Shown: piece after piece, positions 1 to 11,995 of the stretch
Layout of the letters: each line of letters opens with the position of its first letter
Numbering within the stretch: the first letter of the stretch is position 1
Assembly (NCBI RefSeq): GCF_041296385.1
Contig: NC_091018.1
Coordinates: forward strand, 2,611,501-2,675,500
Origin: Aphelocoma coerulescens
Taxonomy: Eukaryota > Chordata > Aves > Passeriformes > Corvidae
Length of the DNA stretch: 64,000 bases
Reading direction: 5' to 3'
Position numbers and translations under genes: made by a program
The notes under the pieces: model-generated
Seen by the model: the letters and a program-made list of their open reading frames with translations, nothing else
The model's database searches: none
Told to the model about the DNA's origin: nothing

Positions 1-3000
1 TATCTTATCAAAATACAAATTTGTGACAAACCAACTCCCATATATTTTTACCACTTCTGCACATTGATTTGTGGGAATGTAAATACATGCTGTTAACAGG
101 GCATCCTGTTGTGTTCAAGGCTGATATTCCCTGTTAAACTTTCTTTTCAGATTGTTTTTCTAACTCTTCTTTGTTTTTAGAATAGGAGGAGTGGGACAAT
201 TTAATTGTGTTAAATAGACCTATGACAGATATTTTTGAGACATCCCATACTTTGCTTAGATTGTTCCTTCTTAGAATCTTAAGTGTTTATTCTTTCTCCA
301 CTTGAATACTTTAGTTTCTGTTTCCTTTCTCTTTCTCTCTGGAAAAAAGAATGAAAGAAGTAAAAGCAGACTTCAGTTTTATTCTGGTAGTGCTTCAAAT
401 TCACCAACACAAACTGCAAGAACAACTGGTCACTGCTTGCAAAATTTGCAGCAACTTCTGAATCAGAATACATTCTCTCTGAACAGATTTTAAGATATTC
501 CCCACAAAAATGTCAGTAAATTTATTCCCTGGAAGGGGTTTGGTTTGGTTTTGATTGGCATTTTTTTCCCCCAAAGTTGTAAGTCCTCCCCTTCTGTTTC
601 TTCACCACACTGTCCCAATCCATTCCCTTATTAATTGCTTTTATAAAAGTGTAATTACCAAAGTGTAACTGTTTCATACAGATATCAAGAAATAGATAAT
701 GTACTTTTCACAGAACATACTGTAGTCCAGAACTGCTTAAACCCAACAATAACAGCAAGAGGGGATGACAAAAAGCTCTTTTTTTTTTTTTCCTGTTGAT
801 GGATTGGAACCACACCACCACCATAAACTTTTATTATCTACAGCAGAAACTTGGCTTTACCTACTGAGGCACAGAAGAGAACTGTTGCTTGCATTATTTC
901 CTAACTCCATGGTCCAGACTTTCTGTCTTTAGTGTGCCAAAACTACTGCAGCTTCTATGGAGTGCTGAAAGCCAAAATTCCCTCTTGAACCATCCACCTC
1001 TAAGCTCTCTCACAGAGCTCTTGAGGTACACAGCTTTCCCTATTTCTCCACATTAAGTCATAAGACCTCATATGAAAGATTATGCAGAACCCTTGAATTA
1101 AAAAAAAAAAAAAAAAGTACATTTAGGAAAAAAAAAAAGGAAAAGACTGAAATGAAACAACTTGTCATTGCATTTTCTATAAACTGCACTTTTCATCCTC
1201 TTTTACTCTTTGTTGTTTCTTTTCCTGAATCGAATACAATTTTGGCAGTGCTTTATTGTCTGCAGTCTAAATAAGTCCTTTCTCCTTGACACTGAGGCAG
1301 TTTTACCTGGCAGAGCATTAGGGGGTAAATGCTTTTAATGAGACTCCTTCACCTGTGCAGAATTTGAACTTTCTCCCCAGGGAGGAAAGAGTGGTGCACC
1401 CCACAGGGAGTCTTTTGATTTACTATTGAGCCTCTTTTGCATAACAGGCCACAGATTACAGAAAGAGCAAAGCACTTACGTTGTTACTGAGATTTAATAC
1501 TGCATTCATTAAGGGTCCTATTGCTATTTTAGGAGGAAGGTACAAAGAGTTTGTTAAAAATAGAAACAGAAATCATTAGGTAGTAAAGGCACTGGCACGA
1601 TGCTCTGATCATTTCACAGAATCCCTCACATCCTGAAGGGGGTGTGGATAAAGCACCCAGTGACACTATTTGAAAGAATTGCTACAGTTTGGAAAGTGTT
1701 CAGTGTTTAGCTGTGCAAAGTGAGTAAACTTCTGACAGATGAGTTTCCTTGAGACAGTTTTTATGAAATACCTAAAAAACCAGTTCTGCCTGAGCCACTG
1801 AGACCTGAGGAAATATTTAACAAATACTGAGCTTTCTTCAAAGTCTCCCTCCTTGGCCCCTCTGTCTTCTCAGAGGAAAATAATTGCTCACAATTATTTA
1901 CCTCATAACTTCCCAATCCTGTCACCATATACAGTGTAATCACATTTTCTTGTACACTGACTTTGCTGCACCATATAAGCTGAGGGACAACTTCTGTGTG
2001 TATTCTGATTATTACAGGTCGACAGCCCCATGTTATAAAGATATCTGCCAGCACAGGCCAGATTTGATACAAGCATGAATCCTTGCACAGCAGTTAACTT
2101 GGAGGCCTGTTCCTGAATTAGAAGTCTATTTTATATAACATAAGTGTTTGATGTACTAAAATATGACATGGGTGACAACATCACCAGTGGAACCTACCAA
2201 AGTGTGTTAAAATAGCTGCTCAGTCAGCTCTGCAGTGTGCCCTGACATGTGTCTGGAAGCACTGCCAGGGAATCTTCCTGCCATTCCTTGGCCACCTCCA
2301 GCGCTGACTGGAGTGTGAAAGCTCAGCCTGCAGCAGCTGCCAGCCCCAGCTCTGCAGCAGCAGCATCCTGCACTTGTCTCAGCCCCAGCTCTTCCCAAGG
2401 GAACAGCAGCTCAGCTTTGAATCACAGGTGGCCTCTTGCTCATTGCAAATTTAGAGTAACGCGTTTCTTTGTTTTAAATTTGAGTTTACTCCTAATCCCA
2501 ACATCACAGATGGGATTAGAGAGTCTTCCAAGAGCTGATCTCTTTTAATCCCTTGGCTGGAGTTACTCCTACCTTTGCTCCTTCAGATGGTCTGTGTTAA
2601 CTCTTACTGTGTGATCTTTTAGCTCCCTTTCCTGCCTCAGCTTACAGCAGGTGTATCTGACTCAGCTCTGTATTGAATTTTTGCCTTATGGTAAATTTAA
2701 TCACACTGAACAAATTGAAATGTAATTCAACAACCAAGAATTTGTCTGAATGAAAAACATCAAGATGGTTTCCTGACAATGACAAGACTCATACACCTTC
2801 CCTTTCAGGCTTCAGAACAGAACATCCTCTTGCCCAGATTTCTCGTATTACCAAGCACAGCCTTTCTCACAATATCACACAAGACCTGAAGAACATTTCT
2901 GGGAGAAACTTCCAGCAGTTGCCTTTGCGTGCTGGATCTTAGTTACAGGAGTTCCAAGTCTGCCAAAATTACAATCGTGTAAGGAAGTTTTATAACAACC

Positions 3001-3200
3001 AGAGTTTTAGGCAAAGTTAAAGTGGAGACAGCACTATTGTATGGATTCACAAAATAGATCTGAAACTATTTTCCATCATATAACAAATTTTTAATGCAGG
3101 GATTGATAATTTCCTCATGTCATTATCAGACTAATAGGGCAAACATACCAGAATAAAAAACAGAGAAATTTTTTGATAACACAGAACAGTAACAAAAAAG

Positions 3201-3224
3201 AAAAAAAAAAAAAAAAAAAAAAAA
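3201..3224. repeat. Poly(A) run, 24 bases
   Basis: An uninterrupted A run preceded by a shorter A run (3194-3199). No retrotransposon body can be identified upstream, so it is annotated only as a simple repeat. Confidence 0.95.
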
Positions 3225-3424
3225 GAAACTCTCTTTTTTAACTTAACATTTTCTCTTTTTTTGTGACAATTATTAAACACTCCAAAATTGCCACTTTAGG
3301 TTGTGTGGGGTTTTTGGTAGGTAGGTACTGAATCTGGAACATATTCCAAGTCACGGCAGGGTTTTGCATATTGACATAAACTCAAGAACAAATTTCCTTT
3401 GGTCACATTTTTTCCAGTGCTTTT

Positions 3425-3426
<2 letters not shown>

Positions 3427-3460
<34 letters not shown>
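3427..3460. repeat. Poly(T) run, 34 bases
   Basis: An uninterrupted T run preceded by TTTTTC. It is the longest homopolymer in the window. No recognisable element follows it that would make it a reverse-oriented poly(A) tail. Confidence 0.95.
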
Positions 3461-3461
<1 letters not shown>

Positions 3462-4418
3462 GCTGATTCTTGCCCATAAAAAGTTTCAAATTAAAGAGAC
3501 ACTTGTTTGACACATTGTCTGCAATAGTGCCTCTGAACACAGTGATTTGCTCAGTATTGACTTAAAGTGCAATTTATTCAATGAAGAGACTCTAAGGAAA
3601 ACTAGGATGCTGCAGGAATAACACGAAGTATTGACCTAATCTAAACTTGCTTAGACAAACTGGCGATATCTAAATTGAAACAGTACATCTGGAGGCAAGA
3701 AGAAAAAGTCTGGTGCCTCTACAATTTACATATTCTCCCAAGTAGCAGCATAAAATAAAGCCTGAGCTGCTGTTGCAGTGCGAACCTTCTGGCTGTGTGT
3801 AAATCTCCGCACAAAATCCGGGCAGCAGATCCTGAGCTGACTTAGCCTTCAGACAGAGGAATTTACAGCAGCAGGGGATGCAGCTCTGCTTGGGTTTTAA
3901 TGCTGCAGTGTGATGGAAAGATCTGGAATCACAGTGCAGCGATGCAGCTCGTGTAACCCCCGTTCCCTCGTAGCTCACTGACCCCGGGAGATCCCTGCGA
4001 TCTGAAATTACTGGGGCCATGCTTGGGCTCACAGGGCAAATCTCCACAGGCACAAAAGGACCCACAAAGTGAAAGGCACTTTACAAATGTACTTCACAAA
4101 TGATTCCTGAAGCTGCAGCAGCAACCTGTGGGACAGCAAACCCCACCCCACCCCTGCAATTCTCCCTGTTCGTTCTCTGTGTGATCTGTGAAGGCTGAGC
4201 ATCGTTTTCTCAGTACACCCTTTCCACCATGAGATGTTTAAAATCTATCTGGCACACGTTCATGTTCTCTGTTATGCCCCAAAACCAGTTCCACTCAGCA
4301 TTTCTTCAGTGAATAGTTTTGAAGCAACAAAATGTAAAAGAAGTCTGCTTAGTGTGATTTCACCTACAACAGTTTTTTCAGTTTTTTTCTTCATTGTTCC
4401 TGTTATTCTGTAGATCAC

Positions 4419-4423
<5 letters not shown>

Positions 4424-4452
<29 letters not shown>
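4424..4452. repeat. Poly(T) run, 29 bases
   Basis: An uninterrupted T run followed by CTGGGGGAAGGG. It is a simple repeat with no element attached that I can name. Confidence 0.95.
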
Positions 4453-6180
4453 CTGGGGGAAGGGATTTTCTGTTCTCATTTCTAATTGAGTATTAGAAGA
4501 TAACTGGCTCATTTCTATTAAAACCTAAACAAAAAGTAAATTATTAGCTATTTTCTACCTAAGATCACACGGAAAAAGCTGTATTTGAGATTACAGATTC
4601 ATGAGTTTAATCTTAGACTCTGAGTAAGATATTATTGAATCACATATGAACAACAATAATCAAGATTGCAGACATTACTATTTTATGTTTAAGGGCATTT
4701 TCATTGAAAAGTTGACTACTGTAATGCAATAATCCTACAGTTTGGAGCAAGCTTTATGGATATAGCTTTATGAATATGCATTGCATAGCTGTTTTTCTTT
4801 TCTAACTTTATATAAAAAGTCTCATATGCTAATTCCCGCTGCAGAGAATCTCTGATGAGCCCTGAATTTACTTCTAAGTTTTACCCTCATTTATTACAGA
4901 CTAACATCAGAACACTTTTTCTTAATGTTGGAGAACAAAGTTTGCTGTACTCAGAGCCCAAATCATGTGTAAAAGTCCAAACAAAACCCAGCACATTTGG
5001 AATGTGCAATGGCATAGTGATCCAGTATCTGCTTTTCCCGTAAACAGCATTAATTTTAATAATATTTTTACACTAATGTCTGGTGCAAAATTAGTCAGTC
5101 TTTCTTGATGTTCATTCTGGGTCATTCTGCTTACAAAACTCCCATGCAACAGCTTCTTCTACTCACGGTGGCTGCTTTAATTAAAACTTTTAAAGATTAG
5201 ACCCAATTTCCAGCTGTAGGTTCAGGAAGTGCTACTTTCAAACTCTTGTCCTGGACATTTTGAGACTGTGGTCACCTAAAAGTTCTGTGTGCCAGTGTAC
5301 AAGATGAGAGGAACACTCCCCGGGCTGCAGCACCAGCAGATTCTGGCATTGATTAGCTACGAACTGCAACTCTGCTCTAAAGCTGTTCCGCTGAAAACCA
5401 CAGAACTGCAGCGTGTTGCTCTCATTAAAACAAATTAATCTCCTCCAGAGCAGAAGCTGATGGTTTGGCAGCAGTTCCATCCCTCTCATGTCATGGACTG
5501 GTGCAGGAACATTTTGCTTGTCCAGGGAGACGCTGCTGCGTACAGATTGTCTGATATTCCCAGGCAGCTTTGTGAAGATGTCCTCTGGGTTTCAGTGAAC
5601 AATTCCCAAAAGTATTGCTGGAAAATATCCACAGACTCCACATAGTTTTGAATGTCTTGGATTTCTGCTTATTGACCTTGACATAAGTGAATGTTTGTTT
5701 TTGTTTTGGGTTTTTTTTTTGGTTTTTTTTTAAGAAGTCACTGAAAATGTAACATAATTACTTGGAACTACTTCCAGTAGAATACAGTGCAAGATGAAAT
5801 ATTGTGGTTTATTTTTCTCTCCCATTTTTGCTTATGTGGTGAAACATCATTGGCATAATAAGAAGATAATGTATCACTGGAAGTACTGGATAAAATACTC
5901 CCAGTGCCTCCAGGTAGGTGTGATTATTGCCCTACACCTACCCCTAATTCCCAGTACTCTATAGGGTACTTACAACTTGGAAATGTGACTTACCTTTACA
6001 CTTTTAGATAATGTCCTAAAAGTGTTGATGCTAATGCCATGCTTAATTTGAACCACTCTCGTTCTAGAAAGTATTTTGGTTGATGTTCTCAAATTTCTTT
6101 CCTCACCTCAACTTTACTGGCTTCTTTAGGTGAAGCAATACAATTTTATTATTTGTGTTATTACAAAAATAGGGCCCTAA

Positions 6181-7560
6181 TTATGAGATAAAAATGTGTC
6201 TGCTCATAAAGAAATGCAAAAAAACACAGTAAGGGAAATGGACGACAGATGCAGGTTCATTCCATAGTAGGATGAAATAAGACACAAGAAATGACAAGAT
6301 CTCAAAAAAAGTCTGAGCATGGCTGACTGTTAAAAGCATCTGATGGCTCAGGTAAGACGAGAATGGCTTCAAACTAAAAAAATGTGTGATCAAAAGTTTG
6401 GTAACAATAGTTTTAGCTGAGCTCAGAACCTGGAGTAGGGCAAGATTAAGAGAGCTCCAGACAACCTTAATTAGAATATTGCATAAACCAACAGAAAACA
6501 AAGAAAAGAAGCAGAGTTTTCAGGAGCTTGGTGATTTTAAAGGTTGAGAGGCTTAAGGCTTAATCATGTTTTTATTGTCAAGGGAAATGAAAGAAAAAAA
6601 CAGGGCAAGACATATAAGGAAACGTGATGGGACAAGCAGAACAGGTAGATGAGGAAGTAGATGAGAAAGTTGTGCTTCTTTGTAATGAAGGATCTTAGTG
6701 ATGGAGAAAGAATGTCAAACCAACAGGAAGGCACAGATAAACACCTCATTTTGTCAAGTTTTTTCCCAGAAGAAAGCGACAAGATATTATGCAGTGATAT
6801 AAAAATAAATGGAAGCAAGGGAAGAATAAGAAGGAAGCACAGATTTGAGAGAATTTTAAAACAAGTCCAAAAAATGTTGGGTGCCACATGCAGGAAAAAG
6901 CTGATGGCAGCATTGAATAAGAGATCTGTGGAAAAAAAGAAACAACAGCACGCCTGAAAAGAAGAGTGCTCAATAAAATAGTAAAGAAAAGCTATTTTGG
7001 TACAGAGAAGTTTTGTAGTAGGGCTGCAGATTAAATGAAAATGAGAACAAGGAAATGCACAGCTCAAAAGAAATTGGACATTAGCCTGTAAGCTGAAGCA
7101 TCCAGAGTAAGGGAAGGATATTGCAAGGAGGAAAACAAAGAGCCAGGTGGAAATCTGGTGCTGCTAATGGGAAGAGCTGATTGAGGAGTAAATGTCAGGA
7201 AGCTGGAGAGAGAACGGGGCAGAGAAGCTGTTTGCAACACCACTCTGGGGAAGGGAAACTGTGTGAAGAGAGCAAACTTGTTGGAAAAAACCCAAACAAT
7301 TCTGATCCAGGATATGAGCACGAAGCCAGAAAAGGCTGCTTCTGTGTTTTGCTAAACATGCACACATTTAGATTATGTAAGTGCTGTAGAGTTACCTGGG
7401 ATTTGAGTCACAGTTTACCCATCTCAAAACCTCACTGGAAGTGCTGTAAATCCTCTACAATTTAGAGCACAGGCCCTGCTCTCATTCCCATCAGAACCCT
7501 CTCCCCCTGCAGTGAGGATTACGGGGAGTCACAAGGGCTGAAAGTCTTCCAGAGGTAATG
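6181..7560. other. Purine-skewed non-coding block
   Basis: From about 6570 to 7270 the + strand is strongly enriched in A and G, with many AGAAAG, GGAAG and GAAGAAG words. This depletes stop codons on the minus strand and produces a 167-codon Phe/Leu/Ser-rich minus frame (6564-7067) and a 98-codon Lys/Arg-rich plus frame (6661-6957). Both frames have the composition of translated low-complexity DNA and neither is recognised as a protein. The block could be an old, decayed insertion or a transcribed non-coding segment; the sequence alone does not decide. Confidence 0.5.
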
Positions 7561-10500
7561 GCCTCACCCAAAGGACAGAAGAGCTGGAAGAGACAGCTCC
7601 TCACTGTTCTTAAAATAAACACAGACATAAACACAACATCCAACCCCTAATGGGAGATATCTGTGCATGTGCTAAGGGGTGTGACTCCAGGGATGATGCT
7701 GTGACATATACAGCATAACATATGCATTCAAGTATACATTTTAGGAACACAAATGCTTTGAAGTCTAGAAAAAGTCTAGAAAATGTAAGATTGTTCATCT
7801 TTGGGATAATGCTTACAGTCCTTTGTACTGCCTGTGTAAAAATAGCAGTGTTTGGGGCATTTTCTTCTTCCTAAGAGTGAAAAAGAATCCTGTAATACTC
7901 CTCAGAAAGGGTGTCTGGTCAGAAAAGCAGAGTAACATATCCCAGAAGAAAGAAGCATCTTCAAGGAAGTTGTTCCCTGCTCTAATTCTGGAGAGAGATG
8001 CCAGAAGCACTTCTGGTCCTCTCCATGACTGCATTAGAGACAGGCTGCTCACAGGAATTTACCAACATGACGATACTCAGGAAGGTTAATTGGAATTAAC
8101 TAAAATGTATGAACTTTGAAGTGGATTAATTACATTATCCTAAGTCCTTGCGTAGCTATTCTTATTTAAAATTAAAATGATCTTAATTTAGTTTATGTTA
8201 TTTCGCTCCTAAACTAACGATAAAATGAATTAAGATCATTTCAGAACTCATTTGCATTAATTTTCCTGTGTACACGTGTGTAAACAAACACCGACATCCT
8301 AAAAGTTAAAACCTCATCGAGTTTCATTAAGCTTATCAATAATGCATCAGAACTGTAAGACTGGTTTCCAGACACAGCTCCTAATGATGCCAGCGTTTGG
8401 GATGAGCACAACACCCAGAATAACGGAGACACAAATCCACCAGCTTTGGAAAGCTTTCAGATCCTTTAGAAGCAGAAATTCCTTCGGCACATAAACCTGT
8501 TCATGCAATTGTATCCAAAAGTGGGTCAGAGTAAATGGAAAGTTTTATAAACATCCTGGTTTACACATATTTCACCTTTGAAATAACAGCATCCTAAAGA
8601 CAGGAGAAATCTGCAAAATCCTTCACCAACGCCAGTGTATGCTGGGATTACGATGCCCCTTTAAAGGCCAGTGAGCATAAAACCCATGAGAAAACCTGCA
8701 AGCCTGTAACATACAAGTAAGATGAAAAAAAAATTTCCAGCACTCCTGCTGGATGAAGGCTGACTGTTTATTGATGTTATTCAGAAAACAGATGGTGAAA
8801 AACAGAGTTCTAATGAAATCTAAAGGTGTAACTCTAAATAAAATGCTAGATACAAGTCTGAAGCCAGTGTCATGGCCAGTTTATCTCATATGATTGGCAA
8901 AAAGCACAATTGCCTAACAGTTGCAATAAAGAGAGCTCTAAATAATACTTGTAAAGATATTGCTGTCAGTGAAAATCTACTGCATTTCTTTATCAAAACT
9001 GAGAAATGCAGCAAAAACATATTCACATGAGAGAACTGTTGGAATGTTTGTTGTGTGACAAAATATTCCAGTGAAAACAACAAGAGTTCATAATGATCCA
9101 ATAGATAAATTAAATCTTGCTTACTGAGTAACACCAGGAAAGGAGCAGTGCCCTGAGTGCCCAGAACCCCTGTGCAGTAATTAGGAGGCTTTTCACCAAC
9201 AAAATGATTACAAATTGCATTTTCTCTGCCTAGTGGCTGAATCTTACTAATTATGGATACATAAATTGACAGAGATGAGTTGTTTATTTAGTATGACTGT
9301 TAGACTGATTTAAAAGTTGCATTTTTTAAATATGAAGCTTTTGCTATACTAATTTTTCCTGTAGAGAAGTTGTGACAAACATGCTTTAGAGATGCTCTTT
9401 CAGAATGGAATTCTCACTGTCTTTTATCCTGTGCAAGGACAAAACTTACTGAATGCTATTATAAAGAAGGGATATAAAACACTGTAATACTGGAGATAAG
9501 AGCTAAGGAACAGGAATCAGGAGAGGCATTTTCTGTTTCTAAATCTTAAACTGGTGTCTTGTGTGACCTCAGGTATCTAAACAGTTTCATTTTCTCCAGT
9601 TTTCAACCTGTTTTTATATTTTTATGATACATAAACCTAAAAGAGATTTAAGAAGATATAGTTCAGCCAAGTAAGTATTTTATTATTGCTAGGCTAGTTA
9701 AAACAAATATTTTGAGAGCTGTTCTGCTTACCATAGCACTCATTTGCTCTCAAAAAAAATGGGAGAATGCCTGAAAAGTTCTTACTGAAGAAGGAACTTG
9801 TAAAAAACAGTGGAGATAGATGACCCTGGCTTAAAACAGCTGTAAAACGACTCAGAATGTAAAGCTTTCCTTTAGCTCTTCATCAGACTCGATGCTCTTT
9901 CTGCTGTTTCACATCTTTTAGCCAGTACGATTTGTAATTTTGTGCAACCATAATCCTTCCTCATCTTAGCCCACTGCTCTGGCAGAGTTATTTGCTGCTT
10001 TTCCCCATAATCAGGGCACTCAGAGAATAAAGAACAACATTAGTCCAGCTTGCTGCTGGTCTGACTGCAATTATAAACCAGAGCTAAGCCTGGTTTGTGT
10101 TCATTAAACAGCAAGGTCACAGGTAGCTTTGAACTGACACTCATTCTTTGTGTGCAAACAACATTCCCTTTCATGTCCTCACCCCTCCTCGTTCATACTA
10201 TCCAATGTGCATTCTTTGACACTTCTTAAAATATTTTAAAGTGAACTTATTTAAAAATTGGAAAAGTCAACTCATTAAATAACGCATTTGTAGTAAGAAC
10301 CTTTTATCTTCCACTGAAGGCAGTAACAAGAGTCTGTCTGAAAATTTTCAATAGACAACAAACAGCCTCTTTGAGTTTAGAGCTTTCTGAAGTGACTGAT
10401 CCCAACTCTCTCAGAAAGGTATTTCCATATGCACTAGATATATGCAAACACTGAACAACAACAACAAAAAAAGAAACATTTTGAATTGCACTTACTAGAA

Positions 10501-11843
10501 GTTACATCATTTTACATCCTTAGATTTATTAGAAATGTAAAGTATTTCTTGAAAATCACGTGGCTTTCCTACTGCTTCCTTTATTTCTGGTGGCTTATTT
10601 AAAAACTAACTTCAGTTCTGGCCAAACTATTCACTGACTGTGAACCAGCAGGAGCTCTACTAAAGATATGGTGCAACCTGCACACTCCAGTGGTGCAGCT
10701 AAGAGACAACTCTGTCACCAGGCACAGCCCTAAATTCCATGTTGGATGATAATTCTGACTGAAACCTACCTTTCATCTTTTTCCAAACTTTATTCACAGT
10801 AAGATTCACCCAAAACTCACTGGTAATTATAACACTCAGCACTAATTACACTCTGTTGGTTCTCTCCTGCATGCAAGGAACTGAGATTCCACTATGCGAG
10901 CACCACAAAACAATCCTTAACCTGCAGGTCTATAATTCAACAAGAAGCTGAGTTAGGAGTAACATAGGAAGAGAAAATTCTTACAGGATAACTAAATCTC
11001 AATTCTTTTTTTCAGTCCTTTCCACTTAGGTGAAAAATAGCCATGAGTTGAACTTGTTCTTATTTGATGTTCCTAGTTCTGAACTGCTCATCCAGGAATG
11101 CAAATTACAGCTCCACGTCGATCCTATAAATTACATCACTCTAATGCTCCTCACACCTCACCAGATCCAAACTTTTTGATACCATGATATGCAGAAGAAG
11201 AGGAGCATTTTAAATACACTCAGCTCTAATTCAGTAAAGAAAGAAAGGGAAGAAAAAGTTCTCGTAAGACTTTGGTTTCTATATCTTGCACTCAAACTAT
11301 TTCTAAAAAGAGCAGAGATTTTTGTCCATTTAAAAATGAGTTATTTGATGATTACCCCAAGGAACATTAAGAGAAACGTGAGGATAATTCCATCAAGGCT
11401 TTTAAAAATCCTATATGCGATTTGTCTTTTTTTTTTTGAGGGTTAAGAATCTCAACTGCAGTGGCAGAAACAACCCCGTATCTGCCATTGTTCACCCTCC
11501 AGGGTTGTCCCTCAGCACCACATTCGCTTTCACAGGGAGCTAACTGCCTCCACTTTTATTCAGAACATGTACTGTCTGCACTCTTCATTGGTTGGGTCAT
11601 ACACGGTTTACTCTTTTATGCATTCTCATTTCTGCTTTCTTATTTAAATGCAGTTTTATTTACTGCGGTGTAAAAAGAAAACACTCTCAGTCCAAGGTGA
11701 TCGCTAAGAGGAAAGAAGCACTGAGTAGTTTTGTCATTCCTGGCCACGCAGTGTCATTCTCTTCGTGCTTGTACCTAAAACTGGCAGAGTGGGACATTGT
11801 TGGGGGTTTCTCCAGGTTTTGATTTAAAAGTGTTTTCAAGCTT
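7561..11843. other. Non-coding AT-rich stretch without recognisable genes
   Basis: No coding sequence or named repeat is recognised. The stretch includes the inverted repeat listed at 8175-8241 within a TAAT-rich segment (about 8085-8250). The rest is ordinary AT-rich sequence with stops in all frames. Confidence 0.6.
8175..8241. repeat. Inverted repeat / potential hairpin with 14-bp perfect arms
   Basis: Arms AAATGATCTTAATT (8175-8188) and AATTAAGATCATTT (8228-8241) are perfect reverse complements. The inner sequence continues to pair imperfectly: TAGTTTATGTT on the left side resembles the reverse complement of AACGATAAAATG on the right. This leaves a terminal loop around CGCTCCTAAACTA. Flanking sequence is TAAT-rich. 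It could be a remnant of a small DNA-transposon (MITE-like) insertion or a chance or structural hairpin; no family is recognised. Confidence 0.6.
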
Positions 11844-11995
11844 TCACAGAGTCACAGAATATTCAGAGTTGGAAGGGATCCACAAGAGTTATAAAGTCCA
11901 ACTTTTAAGTGAATGACCCGTATGGGGATTGAACCCACACCCTTGGTGTGGTTATTAACACCATGCTCTAACCAATTGTAGAGACATCAGCAGCC
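11844..11995 (-). mobile_element. tRNA-Ile-derived SINE with CR1 tail (TguSINE1-like)
   Basis: On the minus strand the head (about 11995 to 11915) resembles tRNA-Ile. It has a D-arm-like TTGGTTAGAGCATGGTG, an anticodon-arm region GTTAATAACC, and a T-arm/B-box GGTTCAATCCC (11925-11935) followed by a CATACGGGTC acceptor side. Towards 11844 it continues into a CR1 3' tail: a GTTGGACTT-like stretch, then GATCCCTTCCAACTCTGAA, ending with ATTCTGTGACTCTGTGA. This head-plus-CR1-tail arrangement is the build of passerine TguSINE1 elements, which borrow CR1 machinery. The copy is old: the A box is degraded and about three extra bases sit in the anticodon-arm region, so it should not be an active pol III gene or a functional tRNA. 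Confidence 0.8.

Larger units (their letters stand above)
1..6180. other. Non-coding AT-rich stretch with several A/T homopolymers
   Basis: No gene is recognised. The longest open frame, 131 codons on the minus strand at 3670-4065, is Cys/Ser-rich and matches no family I know. Homopolymer runs occur at 779-791, 1100-1116, 1128-1138, 3201-3224, 3427-3460 and 4424-4452. A mildly GC-rich patch at 2215-2410 is full of CAG/CTG-like words but has no clear tandem repeat. Confidence 0.6.

Noticed and set aside
1610..1660. Possible degraded CR1 tail (TTTCACAGAATCCCTC)
   Set aside because: The match is limited to a CACAGAAT word, and the following sequence does not follow the CR1 order.
3670..4065. 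131-codon minus-strand Cys/Ser-rich frame as a possible secreted peptide
   Set aside because: No signal peptide, no spaced cysteine framework and no splice or promoter context. It was treated as a chance frame.
6564..7067. 167-codon minus-strand open frame, the longest in the window
   Set aside because: The composition is Phe/Leu/Ser/Cys low complexity caused by the purine-rich + strand. There is no recognisable domain, and the length is near that expected by chance in six frames of 64 kb.
11915..11995. Functional tRNA-Ile gene
   Set aside because: The A box is degraded, extra bases disrupt the anticodon arm, and it is fused to a CR1 tail, so it is a SINE head rather than a tRNA gene.
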